Source of the DNA: Caldimonas brevitalea
GTDB taxonomy: Bacteria > Pseudomonadota > Gammaproteobacteria > Burkholderiales > Burkholderiaceae_C
Reading direction: 5' to 3'
Length of the DNA: 64,000 bases
Assembly (NCBI RefSeq): GCF_001017435.1
Contig: NZ_CP011371.1
Span: 434,001-498,000, forward strand
Part shown: positions 53,759 through 61,992 of the stretch, one piece after another
How positions within the stretch are numbered: the first letter of the stretch is position 1
How the letters are laid out: every line of letters starts with the position of its first letter
Program-made: the position numbers and the translations under genes
The notes under the pieces: model-generated
What the model was told of the DNA's origin: nothing
Seen by the model: the letters and a program-made list of their open reading frames with translations, nothing else
Databases searched by the model: none

Positions 53759-54574
53759 ATGCAACTCGACGCCACATCTCCTCCTCCCCACGGCTGCATC
53801 ACCACGCAGGTGGTCGGCCACGTGCTGCTGATCGGCATCAACCGTCCGGCCAAGCGCAATGGCTGGACACCCGAGATGTTCCGCCAGCTCGGCGAGGCCT
53901 ACACCCGGCTGGACGACGACCCCGAGCTGCGGGTGGGCGTGCTGCATGCGTTCGGCGAGCATTTCACCGCCGGCCTCGACATGCCTGCAGTGCAGGCGCA
54001 TCTCGAGCGCGGCCAGCGGCTCATCCCACCAGGGCTGGTCGAGCCGCACGATATCGGCCTGCCCGGCTACCGTCGCCGCACCAAACCCGTGATCGCCGCC
54101 GTGAAAGGCATTTGCTTCACGGTCGGCATCGAGCTGATGCTGGGGGCCGACATCGTGGTGGCCGGCGAGGACTGCCGCTTCAGCCAGAAGGAAGTGCAGC
54201 GCGGGCTGATGCCGGGCGGCGGGGCGACCTTGCGCATGTCGGAGCGCGCGGGCCTGGGGAACGCCATGCTCTACCTGCTGACCGGCGACGAGTTCGACGC
54301 CGCCACGGCCTATCGCCTCAACTTCGTGCAGAAGCTGGTGCCCAACGACCAGGTGCTCGACGAAGCCGTGGCCATCGCGCAGCGTATCGCCGAGCAGGCG
54401 CCGCTGGCGGTGACCGCCACGCGGCTCAACGCCATCAAGGCCGTGGAAGAAGGGCCGGCCGCCGCGGTGGCCGATTTTCCGGCCATCACGCAGCGTATCT
54501 TCGCGAGCGAAGACTGGGCCGAAGGGGTGCGCTCGTTCGTCGAGAAGCGGGCGGCCCGGTTCAAGGGGCGGTGA
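53759..54574 (+). CDS. Enoyl-CoA hydratase (crotonase family, both Glu present)
   Basis: Protein of 271 residues. Both catalytic Glu are present: VGIELMLGADI (first Glu) and FSQKEVQRGL (second, +20). Oxyanion region: EHFTAGLDMPAVQ. Hydration of a 2-enoyl-CoA is expected. The gene is divergent from the MaoC-like operon over about 170 bp, suggesting shared regulation. Confidence 0.92.
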   Translation: MQLDATSPPPHGCITTQVVGHVLLIGINRPAKRNGWTPEMFRQLGEAYTRLDDDPELRVGVLHAFGEHFTAGLDMPAVQAHLERGQRLIPPGLVEPHDIGLPGYRRRTKPVIAAVKGICFTVGIELMLGADIVVAGEDCRFSQKEVQRGLMPGGGATLRMSERAGLGNAMLYLLTGDEFDAATAYRLNFVQKLVPNDQVLDEAVAIAQRIAEQAPLAVTATRLNAIKAVEEGPAAAVADFPAITQRIFASEDWAEGVRSFVEKRAARFKGR

Positions 54575-54758
54575 GCGGGGTGCCCGCTGCGTACGGCTCG
54601 GTTGGTCTGGCTTTCGCTGCAACAGGCTTTCGCGCTGCGATTGGCCAGCAAGTCGGAACACCCGTGCGGCGGGCACAGCCGAGCTTCGCGGAAATGACGG
54701 CAATCACCGAAATGAGCGGCTCGCGAGAGCGACGCTCGTCCATTCGCTGGGTCAGGAT

Positions 54759-55295
54759 ATGCAGCGCATTCTTATTGGCATAGTTGAGTATGCGCTCGGC
54801 TTTTTGGCGCTGGCTCTGTTTGGCGCATACGCTCTCGCAAGTGGCACCCCTACTCCGCAGCGATGGATCGCCGCATTCAAGATCGCGTCTTGTGTGGCCA
54901 TCGCCGAGCTGGTCGTACTGGCCGCCAGAAGATCGCCCGCCAACCGCCTCATCATCGGTGCAAACCTCTGGTTGCTGATCGGTGGGACAGCTGCGTTTCT
55001 GGAGCAATGGTGGGTTCTTCAAGCTTATGAACGCTTCGGCGAAGCAAGTTTGTTCGTCGCCATCCTCCTGGTCGGGCTGTTCACCACACTGGTATCCCGA
55101 GCGGGGTTTGTCGCAGCAGAGGGAGAAAGACAGCGGGTCCTGCTTGCATCTGGTGCCATGCTGCTGGCTGTCATTGGCGCTCTCGTCGTGGCCGTTGTCT
55201 ACCGGGGCAACATCAAGCTGGCCGCTGTGTTCCCGGTCATCGGCCTGTCTTGGCTGAACCGGGCACTGCGCGCTGTGGTGTCACGGGTTGTCTAA
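54759..55295 (+). CDS. Hypothetical membrane protein
   Basis: Protein of 178 residues with about five hydrophobic segments (around 5-27, 37-56, 65-80, 95-112 and 128-150) and few charged residues outside loops. No family was recognised. It lies between two crotonase genes on the same strand but with gaps of about 185 and 250 bp, so co-transcription is uncertain. Confidence 0.55.
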   Translation: MQRILIGIVEYALGFLALALFGAYALASGTPTPQRWIAAFKIASCVAIAELVVLAARRSPANRLIIGANLWLLIGGTAAFLEQWWVLQAYERFGEASLFVAILLVGLFTTLVSRAGFVAAEGERQRVLLASGAMLLAVIGALVVAVVYRGNIKLAAVFPVIGLSWLNRALRAVVSRVV

Positions 55296-55548
55296 TGCTT
55301 TGTGTCGCCACCCTTCTCGCGTCAACTCCTTGAGGCGCTAGCCCCACGCGATCACGCCCCTGGCTTGATGCTGCCAAGAGTACTCGTCTCAGCACGGTAC
55401 AGAAGCTGGAATTCCCGTCTCCTGTGACATCGCCGTTGCGCCTTGCCCGAGCGCAGCAGGCCAAGAGGAGGCTGCAGCATAGACGCCTGCAAACCGAAGG
55501 TTGCAGCCGTCACGCAAAGTATCGAATTGGAATCGGTACCATTGCGCG

Positions 55549-56337
55549 ATGAATTCTGAACTCATCACCTACGAACTTGAGGGCCCGGTGGCCTTGATCG
55601 GTCTCAACCGGCCTGACAAGCGCAACGCGATCAACGAGGCGGTCATCGATGCGCTGCGCGCCGCCGTACAGCGTGCCGGCGAAGAGGCTGACGTCGGCGT
55701 GCTGTTTGGACACGGAAGCGTGTTTTGCGCCGGGCTAGACCTTGCCGAAGCGATCGAACGCCTGACAGGGCAGTTCGAGCAGCCTCGCAAGCCCAGGCGG
55801 CACTCGTGGCACTTGGTGTTCGACATGATCGAGCGCGGCCCTATCCCGTGGGTCGCGGCACTGCATGGCGCCGTGATCGGCGGCGGGCTGGAACTGGCCG
55901 CTGCAACACATGTTCGTGTTGCCGACGAGTCTGCGTTCTTTGGCCTGCCAGAGGCGCGGCGAGGCATCTTCGTGGGCGGCGGCGGCACCGTGCGCGTGCA
56001 ACGCATCATCGGCTACACGGTGATGGCCGACATGATGCTGACCGGACGCCTGCTCAACGCGACCGAAGGTGAGCGCGAACACATCGTGCGCTACGTGGTG
56101 CCGAAAGGCCAGGCACTGGCCCATGCCAAAAGCCTGGCGGCCAAGATTGCGCAGAACACGCCCGACGCCAACTGGCGTATCACCAACGTGCTGCCCCGGA
56201 TCAATGATCTTTCCCACGACGACGGGCTCTTCATGGAAGACCTCAACTCGAACACGCAGCGTTCACCGGAGGCGGTCCAACGGCTGCGCGAGTTTGTCGA
56301 AGGTCGGGCCGCACCGCTGATGGCACGCGACAAGTAG
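55549..56337 (+). CDS. Enoyl-CoA hydratase (crotonase family, both Glu present)
   Basis: Protein of 262 residues. GGGLELAAATHVRVA carries the first Glu and FFGLPEARRG the second (+20), so it should be a true hydratase. CAGLDLAEAIERL is the oxyanion region. An upstream in-frame start at 55501 was rejected because the family begins near MNSELITYELEGPV. Convergent with the AraC regulator. Confidence 0.92.
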   Translation: MNSELITYELEGPVALIGLNRPDKRNAINEAVIDALRAAVQRAGEEADVGVLFGHGSVFCAGLDLAEAIERLTGQFEQPRKPRRHSWHLVFDMIERGPIPWVAALHGAVIGGGLELAAATHVRVADESAFFGLPEARRGIFVGGGGTVRVQRIIGYTVMADMMLTGRLLNATEGEREHIVRYVVPKGQALAHAKSLAAKIAQNTPDANWRITNVLPRINDLSHDDGLFMEDLNSNTQRSPEAVQRLREFVEGRAAPLMARDK

Positions 56338-56372
56338 TCGAGGTTGCCTCAGTGAGACCCGCTGTGTCGGGC

Positions 56373-57242
56373 TCATGACCAGATGCGGTAGGCCCAAAAG
56401 CTTTCGTCTTCTTCCACCTTGCGGGCCAGCTCGGTCGGGCTGTGCCCCGTAAGCTCGCGCATGTCACGACACAGGTGAGCCTGGTCGGCGTAGCCGCTTT
56501 GCACGGCGACGTCTGCCCATGAAAGGTCTCCCGTTCGCATGCGTGCACGCGCCTCGACTAACGATAGTTCGACCCGGTTCACGCGGCGCAGTCGGCGTAG
56601 CGGTTGCCCTGTCCAGGCCTTGATGCGCCGCTCGATGTTGCGGGCACTTTGGCCCCAGGCCACTGCAACCGCCCGTGCACTCAAGGCCCGCACCCAATCG
56701 CCGAGCGCGCTCGCGTGCGTCTCGCCGTTGGCATGAACCGCCTGCCAACGCGGTTCGAGAAACCGCTCGATCAGCGCCACGCGCGCGTCGTCATCGGCCG
56801 CGCTCAGAACCTGCTGCGACAAGGCCAACCACGGTGCGTCGAGCACGTCGGCCAGCGGGGCGAAGCGGTCGACATAGTCCGAAACCTTGAGGCCGGTGAG
56901 CGCGTGCAAGGCCTGGGGATACAGCACCAGCGTGAACCCGGACATCGGACCCGCGTGGCGGACCCCCACGGGATGGGACCTCGGTCCGCCAAACAGTTCT
57001 CGCGCCAGCGTGTGGCCCGCCCAAACGTCCGACGCCGGCTCGATCAACTCGGGCTCGTCCTGGATGAACCAGGTGATGCTGCAATAGGTGTGGGCGGGAA
57101 AGCGATTGATGCGCTGCGCAGGCGGCAACAGCGGGCAATCCAAAGTGCTGCGCGTGATGTACGCGCGCACACACGAGGCCAACGGCACACACGGCACGAG
57201 CCAGCGCGCGGTCGGTGCCGCGGCGAGCGGACGGTGGGCCAT
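56373..57242 (-). CDS. AraC-family transcriptional regulator
   Basis: Protein of 289 residues. The N-terminal ligand-binding half (about 1-180) is not assignable. The C-terminal HTH pair is present, with the second, more conserved motif DLSWADVAVQSGYADQAHLCRDMRELTGHSPTEL (landmarks: SGYADQAHLCRDM). It is divergent from the SDR gene over 160 bp and convergent with a crotonase, so it may control the acyl-CoA or alcohol catabolic genes around it. Confidence 0.88.
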   Translation of the reverse strand: MAHRPLAAAPTARWLVPCVPLASCVRAYITRSTLDCPLLPPAQRINRFPAHTYCSITWFIQDEPELIEPASDVWAGHTLARELFGGPRSHPVGVRHAGPMSGFTLVLYPQALHALTGLKVSDYVDRFAPLADVLDAPWLALSQQVLSAADDDARVALIERFLEPRWQAVHANGETHASALGDWVRALSARAVAVAWGQSARNIERRIKAWTGQPLRRLRRVNRVELSLVEARARMRTGDLSWADVAVQSGYADQAHLCRDMRELTGHSPTELARKVEEDESFWAYRIWS

Positions 57243-57401
57243 GGCGGGGTTCCGTGACAGCGGGAGCCTTCATCGTACCGGAACGACATGCCATGTTGAC
57301 CTTGCCGCCGTTTTGTCGGAAATGTTCAAGACCTTGCACGTGATGCCGCGCACAGTGGTCCTCACCCCGCGAGGCGCTGCCGCCCGCATTGGACACTCCT
57401 C

Positions 57402-58334
57402 ATGACAAGACCTTGGACGTATCGCGATATTCCCGACCTGACCGGCAAGTTGGCGCTGGTCACAGGCGCCAACAGTGGCTTGGGCCTGCACACCACACGC
57501 GGGCTCGCCGCACGTGGCGCCACGGTGGTGATGGCCTGCCGCGACGCGGCGAAAGCGCAGGCCGCGATGCAACAGATCTGCGCAGAGGTCCCCGGTGCAC
57601 AGCTGGAGATGTTGGCCCTCGATCTGGCCGATCTGGCCTCGGTACGTCGCTGCGCTGACAGCGTGATCCAGCGGCATGATCGCCTCGATCTGTTGTGCAA
57701 CAACGCCGGCGTCATGGCGCTGCCCCGGCGTGTGACCTGCGATGGCTTCGAGATGCAGGTTGGCACCAACCATCTGGGTCACTTCGCGTTGACGGGGCTG
57801 TTGCTGCCGCTGCTGAAACGATCTCCCGCCGCACGCGTCGTGACCGTCAGCAGTCTGGCTTACCTGATCGGGCGCATCCGCTTCGATGATTTCGGTGGGG
57901 CGCGGTTCTACGCCAAGTGGCCGGCCTATGCGCAAAGCAAGCTCGCCAATCTGATGTTCGCCCTCGAGCTCGCCCGGCGCCTGCCAGGGTCGAGCGGCAA
58001 CGTCATCAGCACAGCCGCCCACCCGGGCTATGCGGCCACTCATCTGCAAATGGTCGGGCCGCAAATGGAGAACTCGGCCGTGGGCAAGCTGCTGATGACA
58101 CTCAGCAACGCCTTGTTTGCGCAGCCCGCGGAGATGGGTGCCTTGCCGACGCTCTTTGCAGCGACGGCGCCAGGCGTGGGCAACGGCGCGTTCTTCGGCC
58201 CCAACGGTTTTCTTCGCCTCAGGGGCGCACCCACGAGCAACCCACCGAGCCGGCGTGCCCGGGACCCCGCGGTGGCCGAACGCCTTTGGACCCTGTCGGA
58301 GCGTTTGACGGGGGTGTCGTATCTGTCTGCCTGA
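57402..58334 (+). CDS. Short-chain dehydrogenase (retinol dehydrogenase-like SDR)
   Basis: NAD(P)-dependent oxidoreductase of 310 residues. Cofactor motif TGANSGLG (20-27) with a basic residue soon after (ACRDAAKA), favouring NADP. NNAGVM and the catalytic Ser (VTVSSLAYL), YAQSK tetrad Tyr/Lys follow. Overall it is close to the retinol dehydrogenase/WW-oxidoreductase-like SDR group that oxidises long hydrophobic alcohols. Divergent from the AraC regulator. Confidence 0.92.
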   Translation: MTRPWTYRDIPDLTGKLALVTGANSGLGLHTTRGLAARGATVVMACRDAAKAQAAMQQICAEVPGAQLEMLALDLADLASVRRCADSVIQRHDRLDLLCNNAGVMALPRRVTCDGFEMQVGTNHLGHFALTGLLLPLLKRSPAARVVTVSSLAYLIGRIRFDDFGGARFYAKWPAYAQSKLANLMFALELARRLPGSSGNVISTAAHPGYAATHLQMVGPQMENSAVGKLLMTLSNALFAQPAEMGALPTLFAATAPGVGNGAFFGPNGFLRLRGAPTSNPPSRRARDPAVAERLWTLSERLTGVSYLSA

Positions 58335-58683
58335 ACATCGACCGCGAGACCGGAATGTGGATTGTCACTTCCGGCCGGCATTTATCCGACGCGCCTCGAC
58401 ACGGTGTCGGCGAAGCTGTCTGAGCCAGACCGACAGGTGTTGCCGGGTTCAAGTGCGTTCGAACGGACGCAGACCAGGTCTCCGTTGTCACGGGAATGTA
58501 CGGTTCAGTGAGCTTCTCGCTGAACGAGAAGGGCAACCGCCCCGACTTGCCATGCTCCCGTTCCGCTTTGGCCCTCTCGAGGGCTTGCTCATGGGGCATC
58601 TTCATCATCATCACGCCATGCGCGCGCCGAACAGCTTGCAGACACCCCCGGCTTTGCCTCGCGCACCCGAAGATCGCACCGCC
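58335..58683. other. Intergenic region
   Basis: About 350 bases between the SDR and cueR genes, which converge. It holds a perfect 7-bp hairpin, CTTCTCG/CGAGAAG (58513-58531), that may be a weak terminator. No gene is supported. Confidence 0.4.
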
Positions 58684-59100
58684 TCAATCGGCCAGCTCGT
58701 CGAGGATCGGGCAGTCCGGGCGGTGGTCGCCCTGGCAGCAGGCGGCCAGGCGCTCCAGCGTGCGCTTCATCGCGTCCATTTCTTTCATACGCCGGTCGAG
58801 ATCGGCGACGTGCGCCAAAGCGATGCGCTTGACGTTGGCGCTGGCGCGTCGCCGGTCTTGCCACAGCTTGAGCAACTCGGCGATCTCCGCCATGCTGAAG
58901 CCAAGATCCCGGGCGCGGCGGATGAAGCGCAGCGTGTGCACCTCCTTGTCGGTGTACTGCCGGTAGCCAGCGTCGGTGCGCCCGACCTTGGGCAACAGGC
59001 CCAGCGATTCGTAGTGCCGCACCATCTTGGCGGACACCCCCGAGCGGCTGGCCGCCTCGCCGATGTTGAACGGCCCCGAGGGCAAGGACACCTCGTTCAT
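58684..59100 (-). CDS. cueR: CueR-like MerR-family copper-responsive regulator
   Basis: Protein of 138 residues. N-terminal MerR HTH ([21 protein letters not shown], landmark) and the metal loop with Cys122 and Cys130 at the 8-residue spacing of CueR ([11 protein letters not shown]); an extra Cys121 is present. The loop fits Cu(I)/Ag(I)/Au(I) sensing. The ATG overlaps the copA stop as ATGA, so the regulator is made from the copA transcript and should be autoregulated, unlike the divergent or separate arrangement common in enterics. Confidence 0.93.
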   Translation of the reverse strand: MNEVSLPSGPFNIGEAASRSGVSAKMVRHYESLGLLPKVGRTDAGYRQYTDKEVHTLRFIRRARDLGFSMAEIAELLKLWQDRRRASANVKRIALAHVADLDRRMKEMDAMKRTLERLAACCQGDHRPDCPILDELAD

Positions 59101-61520
59101 TGTTCGCTTCCTTTCCAGCGCCGCAACATCAGCGCATTGGTGACCACGCTCACGCTGCTGAAAGCCATCGCAGCGCCGGCGATGACGGGACTGAGCAGGC
59201 CGAAGGCCGCCAGCGGGATGCCGACCACGTTGTAGACAAAGGCCCAGAACAGGTTCTGGCGGATCTTGGCGTAACTGCGCCGTGAGATGTCGATCGCGTC
59301 GGCGACCAGCGCCGGGTTGCCGCGCATCAGCGTGACGCCCGCGGCGTGCATCGCCACGTCCGTGCCGGTCGACATCGCAATGCCGACATCGGCCGCGGCC
59401 AGTGCCGGGGCGTCGTTGATGCCGTCGCCCACCATGGCGACGCGCTGTCCGCCCTGCTTCAGGCGGGCCACGATGTTGGCCTTGTCCTCCGGCAGCACCT
59501 CTGCCTCGATCCGGTCGATGCCCAACTGCTCGCCGGCCACGCGCGCGCTGCCGTGGTTGTCGCCGGTCACGAGCACGGTGGTGATGCCCAGCCGGTGCAG
59601 GCGCCGAACCGCGTCGGCAGCGGTGGCCTTGACCGCATCGCCGAAGGCCAGCAAGCCGATCAAGCGCGGCTGCGCGGCCCCCACATCGGCCAGCCAGGAC
59701 ACCGTGCGACCCTGCGACTGGAGCTGCTCGGCACGCGCGCTCAGTGGCGAGAGGTCGACCTTCAGTTCTTGCATGAAGCGGCTGCTGCCCAGGCGCAGCG
59801 AGCGCCCGAGCACGACAGCCGCCATCCCGCGGCCGGCCACCGCCCGGACCTCGCTCGCCGGTGGCACGTCGACCCGGTGGCGCTGGGCCGCGTCCATGAC
59901 GGCGCGGGCCAGGGGATGCTCGCTGTTGGCCTGGATCGCCGCGCTCGCTCCCAGCAGTGCGCCGTGGTGCCCATCGGCCGCCTCGAAGGCGACCAACTCC
60001 GGTTTGCCTTCGGTCAGCGTGCCGGTCTTGTCGAAGGCCACCACCTTGACAGCGTGCGCCACCTCCAGAGCCTCGGCGTCCTTGATCAGGATGCCGCGCC
60101 GTGCCGCCACGCCGGTACCGGCCATGATGGCGGTCGGCGTGGCCAGGCCCAAGGCGCAGGGGCAGGCGATCACCAGCACGGCCACCGCGTTCAGGATGGC
60201 GGCCTCCCAGTCGCCCGTGCCTGCGCCCCAGCCGAGCAAGGTCAGCGCGGCAATGGCGATGACCACCGGGACAAACACGGCACTCACTCGGTCCACCAGG
60301 CGCTGGATCGGCGCTTTTTTGGCTTGGGCCGACTCCACCAGACGCACGATCCGGGACAGCGTCGATTCCGCGCCGACCGCCGTCGTACGCACCACCAGCA
60401 GGCCCTCGGCGTTCACCGAGCCCCCCGTGACCGGATCGCCGAGGTGCTTGGCGACCGGCAAGCTCTCGCCGGTGATGAGCGACTCGTCGATCTGGCTGGC
60501 ACCTTCCACCACCTCACCGTCCACGGGCACCCGCTCGCCGGGCCGGATCACCACCAGGTCGCCCGGCCGGACCTCGCCCACCGGTACATCGGCGTCCACC
60601 CCTCGGCGGCGCACCCGGGCGCGCTCCGGGCGCAAGGCGTTCAACGCCCGGATCGCTTCGGTGGTCTGCCGCTTGGCGCGAGCCTCCAGCCATTTGCCGA
60701 GCAGCACCAAGGTGATGACGACGGCGGAGGCTTCGAAATACAGGTGCGGCATGCCGTGGTCGCCGTGCACCATCAACTGGTACACGCTCAAGCCATACCC
60801 GGCACTGGTGCCCAGCGCCACCAGCAGGTCCATGTTGCCTGCGCCCGCCCGCAGCGCCTTCCAGCCAGCCCGGTAGAACCGGGCACCGAGCCAGAACTGC
60901 ACTGGGGTGGCCAGCGCCCATTGGACCCACCCGGACAGCATCCAGTCCGAGCCCCACAGTGCCCCGAACATCGGCAGCACGAGGGGCAGCGACAGCGCCG
61001 CCGCCAGCGCGATGGGCCACCAGTCCGCACCCCGCTGAACCGTCGTAGTGGCCGACGCCTGCCCGGCCATCGCTGCGACCGGTGCCGCGGCATATCCGGC
61101 CTTCTCGACGGCGGCGACGAGCGAGGTGCTGTCCGCCTCGCGGCTGGCCACGCGCACCAGCGCCCGCTCGGTGGCCAGGTTCACCTCGGCTGTCACCACC
61201 CCTGGGACACGGCGGAGCGCCTTTTCAACCCGCCCGACACAGGAGGCACAGGTCATGCCCTCGATCTGCAGCTCCACCGTCTGCTCGGCGAGCTTGTAGC
61301 CGGCCTTTTCGACCGCGGACCGCAAACTGTCCAGCCCCACGTTCGTGTCGGCCTCCACGGTGGCGGCTTCGGTGGCCAGGTTGACGCTGGCGTCCTTCAC
61401 CCCCGGCACGGCGGCCAGGGACTTTTCGACGCGGGCGACGCAGGAGGCGCAGGTCATGCCTTCCACCGGAAATGACCAGCGGCGGGACGATGGCGGAACA
61501 TGGGTGGCAAGTGTGCTCAT
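59097..61520 (-). CDS. copA: Cu(I)-exporting P1B-type ATPase CopA
   Basis: Inner-membrane copper pump of 807 residues. Two N-terminal HMA domains with CxxC at C24/C27 and C91/C94 (EGMTCASC in both). Eight TM helices with the ion motif ACPCALGL, phosphorylation site [19 protein letters not shown], and the P1B-1 signature in the last helices (YNVVGIP and [13 protein letters not shown]). The start [10 protein letters not shown] was preferred to one 8 codons earlier. Translationally coupled to cueR. A CueR-type promoter is seen upstream. Confidence 0.95.
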   Translation of the reverse strand: MSTLATHVPPSSRRWSFPVEGMTCASCVARVEKSLAAVPGVKDASVNLATEAATVEADTNVGLDSLRSAVEKAGYKLAEQTVELQIEGMTCASCVGRVEKALRRVPGVVTAEVNLATERALVRVASREADSTSLVAAVEKAGYAAAPVAAMAGQASATTTVQRGADWWPIALAAALSLPLVLPMFGALWGSDWMLSGWVQWALATPVQFWLGARFYRAGWKALRAGAGNMDLLVALGTSAGYGLSVYQLMVHGDHGMPHLYFEASAVVITLVLLGKWLEARAKRQTTEAIRALNALRPERARVRRRGVDADVPVGEVRPGDLVVIRPGERVPVDGEVVEGASQIDESLITGESLPVAKHLGDPVTGGSVNAEGLLVVRTTAVGAESTLSRIVRLVESAQAKKAPIQRLVDRVSAVFVPVVIAIAALTLLGWGAGTGDWEAAILNAVAVLVIACPCALGLATPTAIMAGTGVAARRGILIKDAEALEVAHAVKVVAFDKTGTLTEGKPELVAFEAADGHHGALLGASAAIQANSEHPLARAVMDAAQRHRVDVPPASEVRAVAGRGMAAVVLGRSLRLGSSRFMQELKVDLSPLSARAEQLQSQGRTVSWLADVGAAQPRLIGLLAFGDAVKATAADAVRRLHRLGITTVLVTGDNHGSARVAGEQLGIDRIEAEVLPEDKANIVARLKQGGQRVAMVGDGINDAPALAAADVGIAMSTGTDVAMHAAGVTLMRGNPALVADAIDISRRSYAKIRQNLFWAFVYNVVGIPLAAFGLLSPVIAGAAMAFSSVSVVTNALMLRRWKGSEQ

Positions 61521-61559
61521 GGCAATCCTTCGCTGCCGGGACATCTCCGGCTTGCAGGA

Positions 61560-61590
61560 AGTTTCAAGCTTCCCACCATGGGAGAGTCAA
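61560..61590 (-). promoter_or_regulatory. CueR-type copA promoter with 18-19 bp spacer
   Basis: Reading the minus strand, -35 TTGACT (61590-61585) and -10-like TGAAAC/GAAACT (about 61566-61560) are separated by an overlong 18-19 bp spacer holding the dyad CTCCCATGGTGGGAAG. This is the classical MerR/CueR activated promoter layout. The copA ATG is about 40 bp downstream. Confidence 0.75.
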
Positions 61591-61677
61591 GTGCCTGCGT
61601 GGAGAAATTCCTTTGCCCGTCCCGGGGAGCCGACTTGTCCTCTCCGGAGGCCGGCTGTGCGCCGAACGGGCGACCCG

Positions 61678-61887
61678 CTATCGCTGACACAGTCGCACCT
61701 CTGCCCCGCTTCGGTGGATGTATTCCTTACGTTCCAGCGAGGCCAGCGCCCGGTAGAGCGCCTCGTGCGTGAGCCCGACGTCCTCGGCCAGGTGCTTGAG
61801 CGTGCCCTGGCGTTCCCACAAGCCCTTCGCGTCGCTCGTCAGAGGCAGGTACTGCAGGAGATTGCAATCATAACGATGGAGGCCACA
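61678..61887 (-). pseudogene. Crp/Fnr-family regulator, C-terminal HTH fragment
   Basis: The frame reads YDCNLLQYLPLTSDAKG, then GTLKHLAEDVGLTHEALYRA and LASLERKEYIHRSGAEVRL, ending CQR and TAG at 61678-61680. This is the winged HTH and final wing of a Crp/Fnr-type regulator. An upstream in-frame TAA at 61888-61890 and the absence of the cyclic-nucleotide-like domain show it is a truncated remnant. It sits between the two copper ATPase genes. Confidence 0.7.
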
Positions 61888-61992
61888 TTAGGGACGATGT
61901 GAAGCGATTGCCTCACCTCCCTGCACCATGAAACCTCACCTGCGGCGGGCCGGGGCGGTGCAGCATGGGCCTCTATCGAGGACGGGGCCCGG

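Noticed and set aside
58513..58531. 7-bp perfect hairpin as a strong terminator
   Set aside because: It is about 180 bp from the SDR stop and 150 bp from the cueR stop with no T-run; mentioned only as a weak possibility.
59287..61475. Two long plus-strand open frames (over 500 and 700 codons) across copA
   Set aside because: Low-complexity, His/Arg/Gln-rich translations antisense to a clear P1B ATPase.
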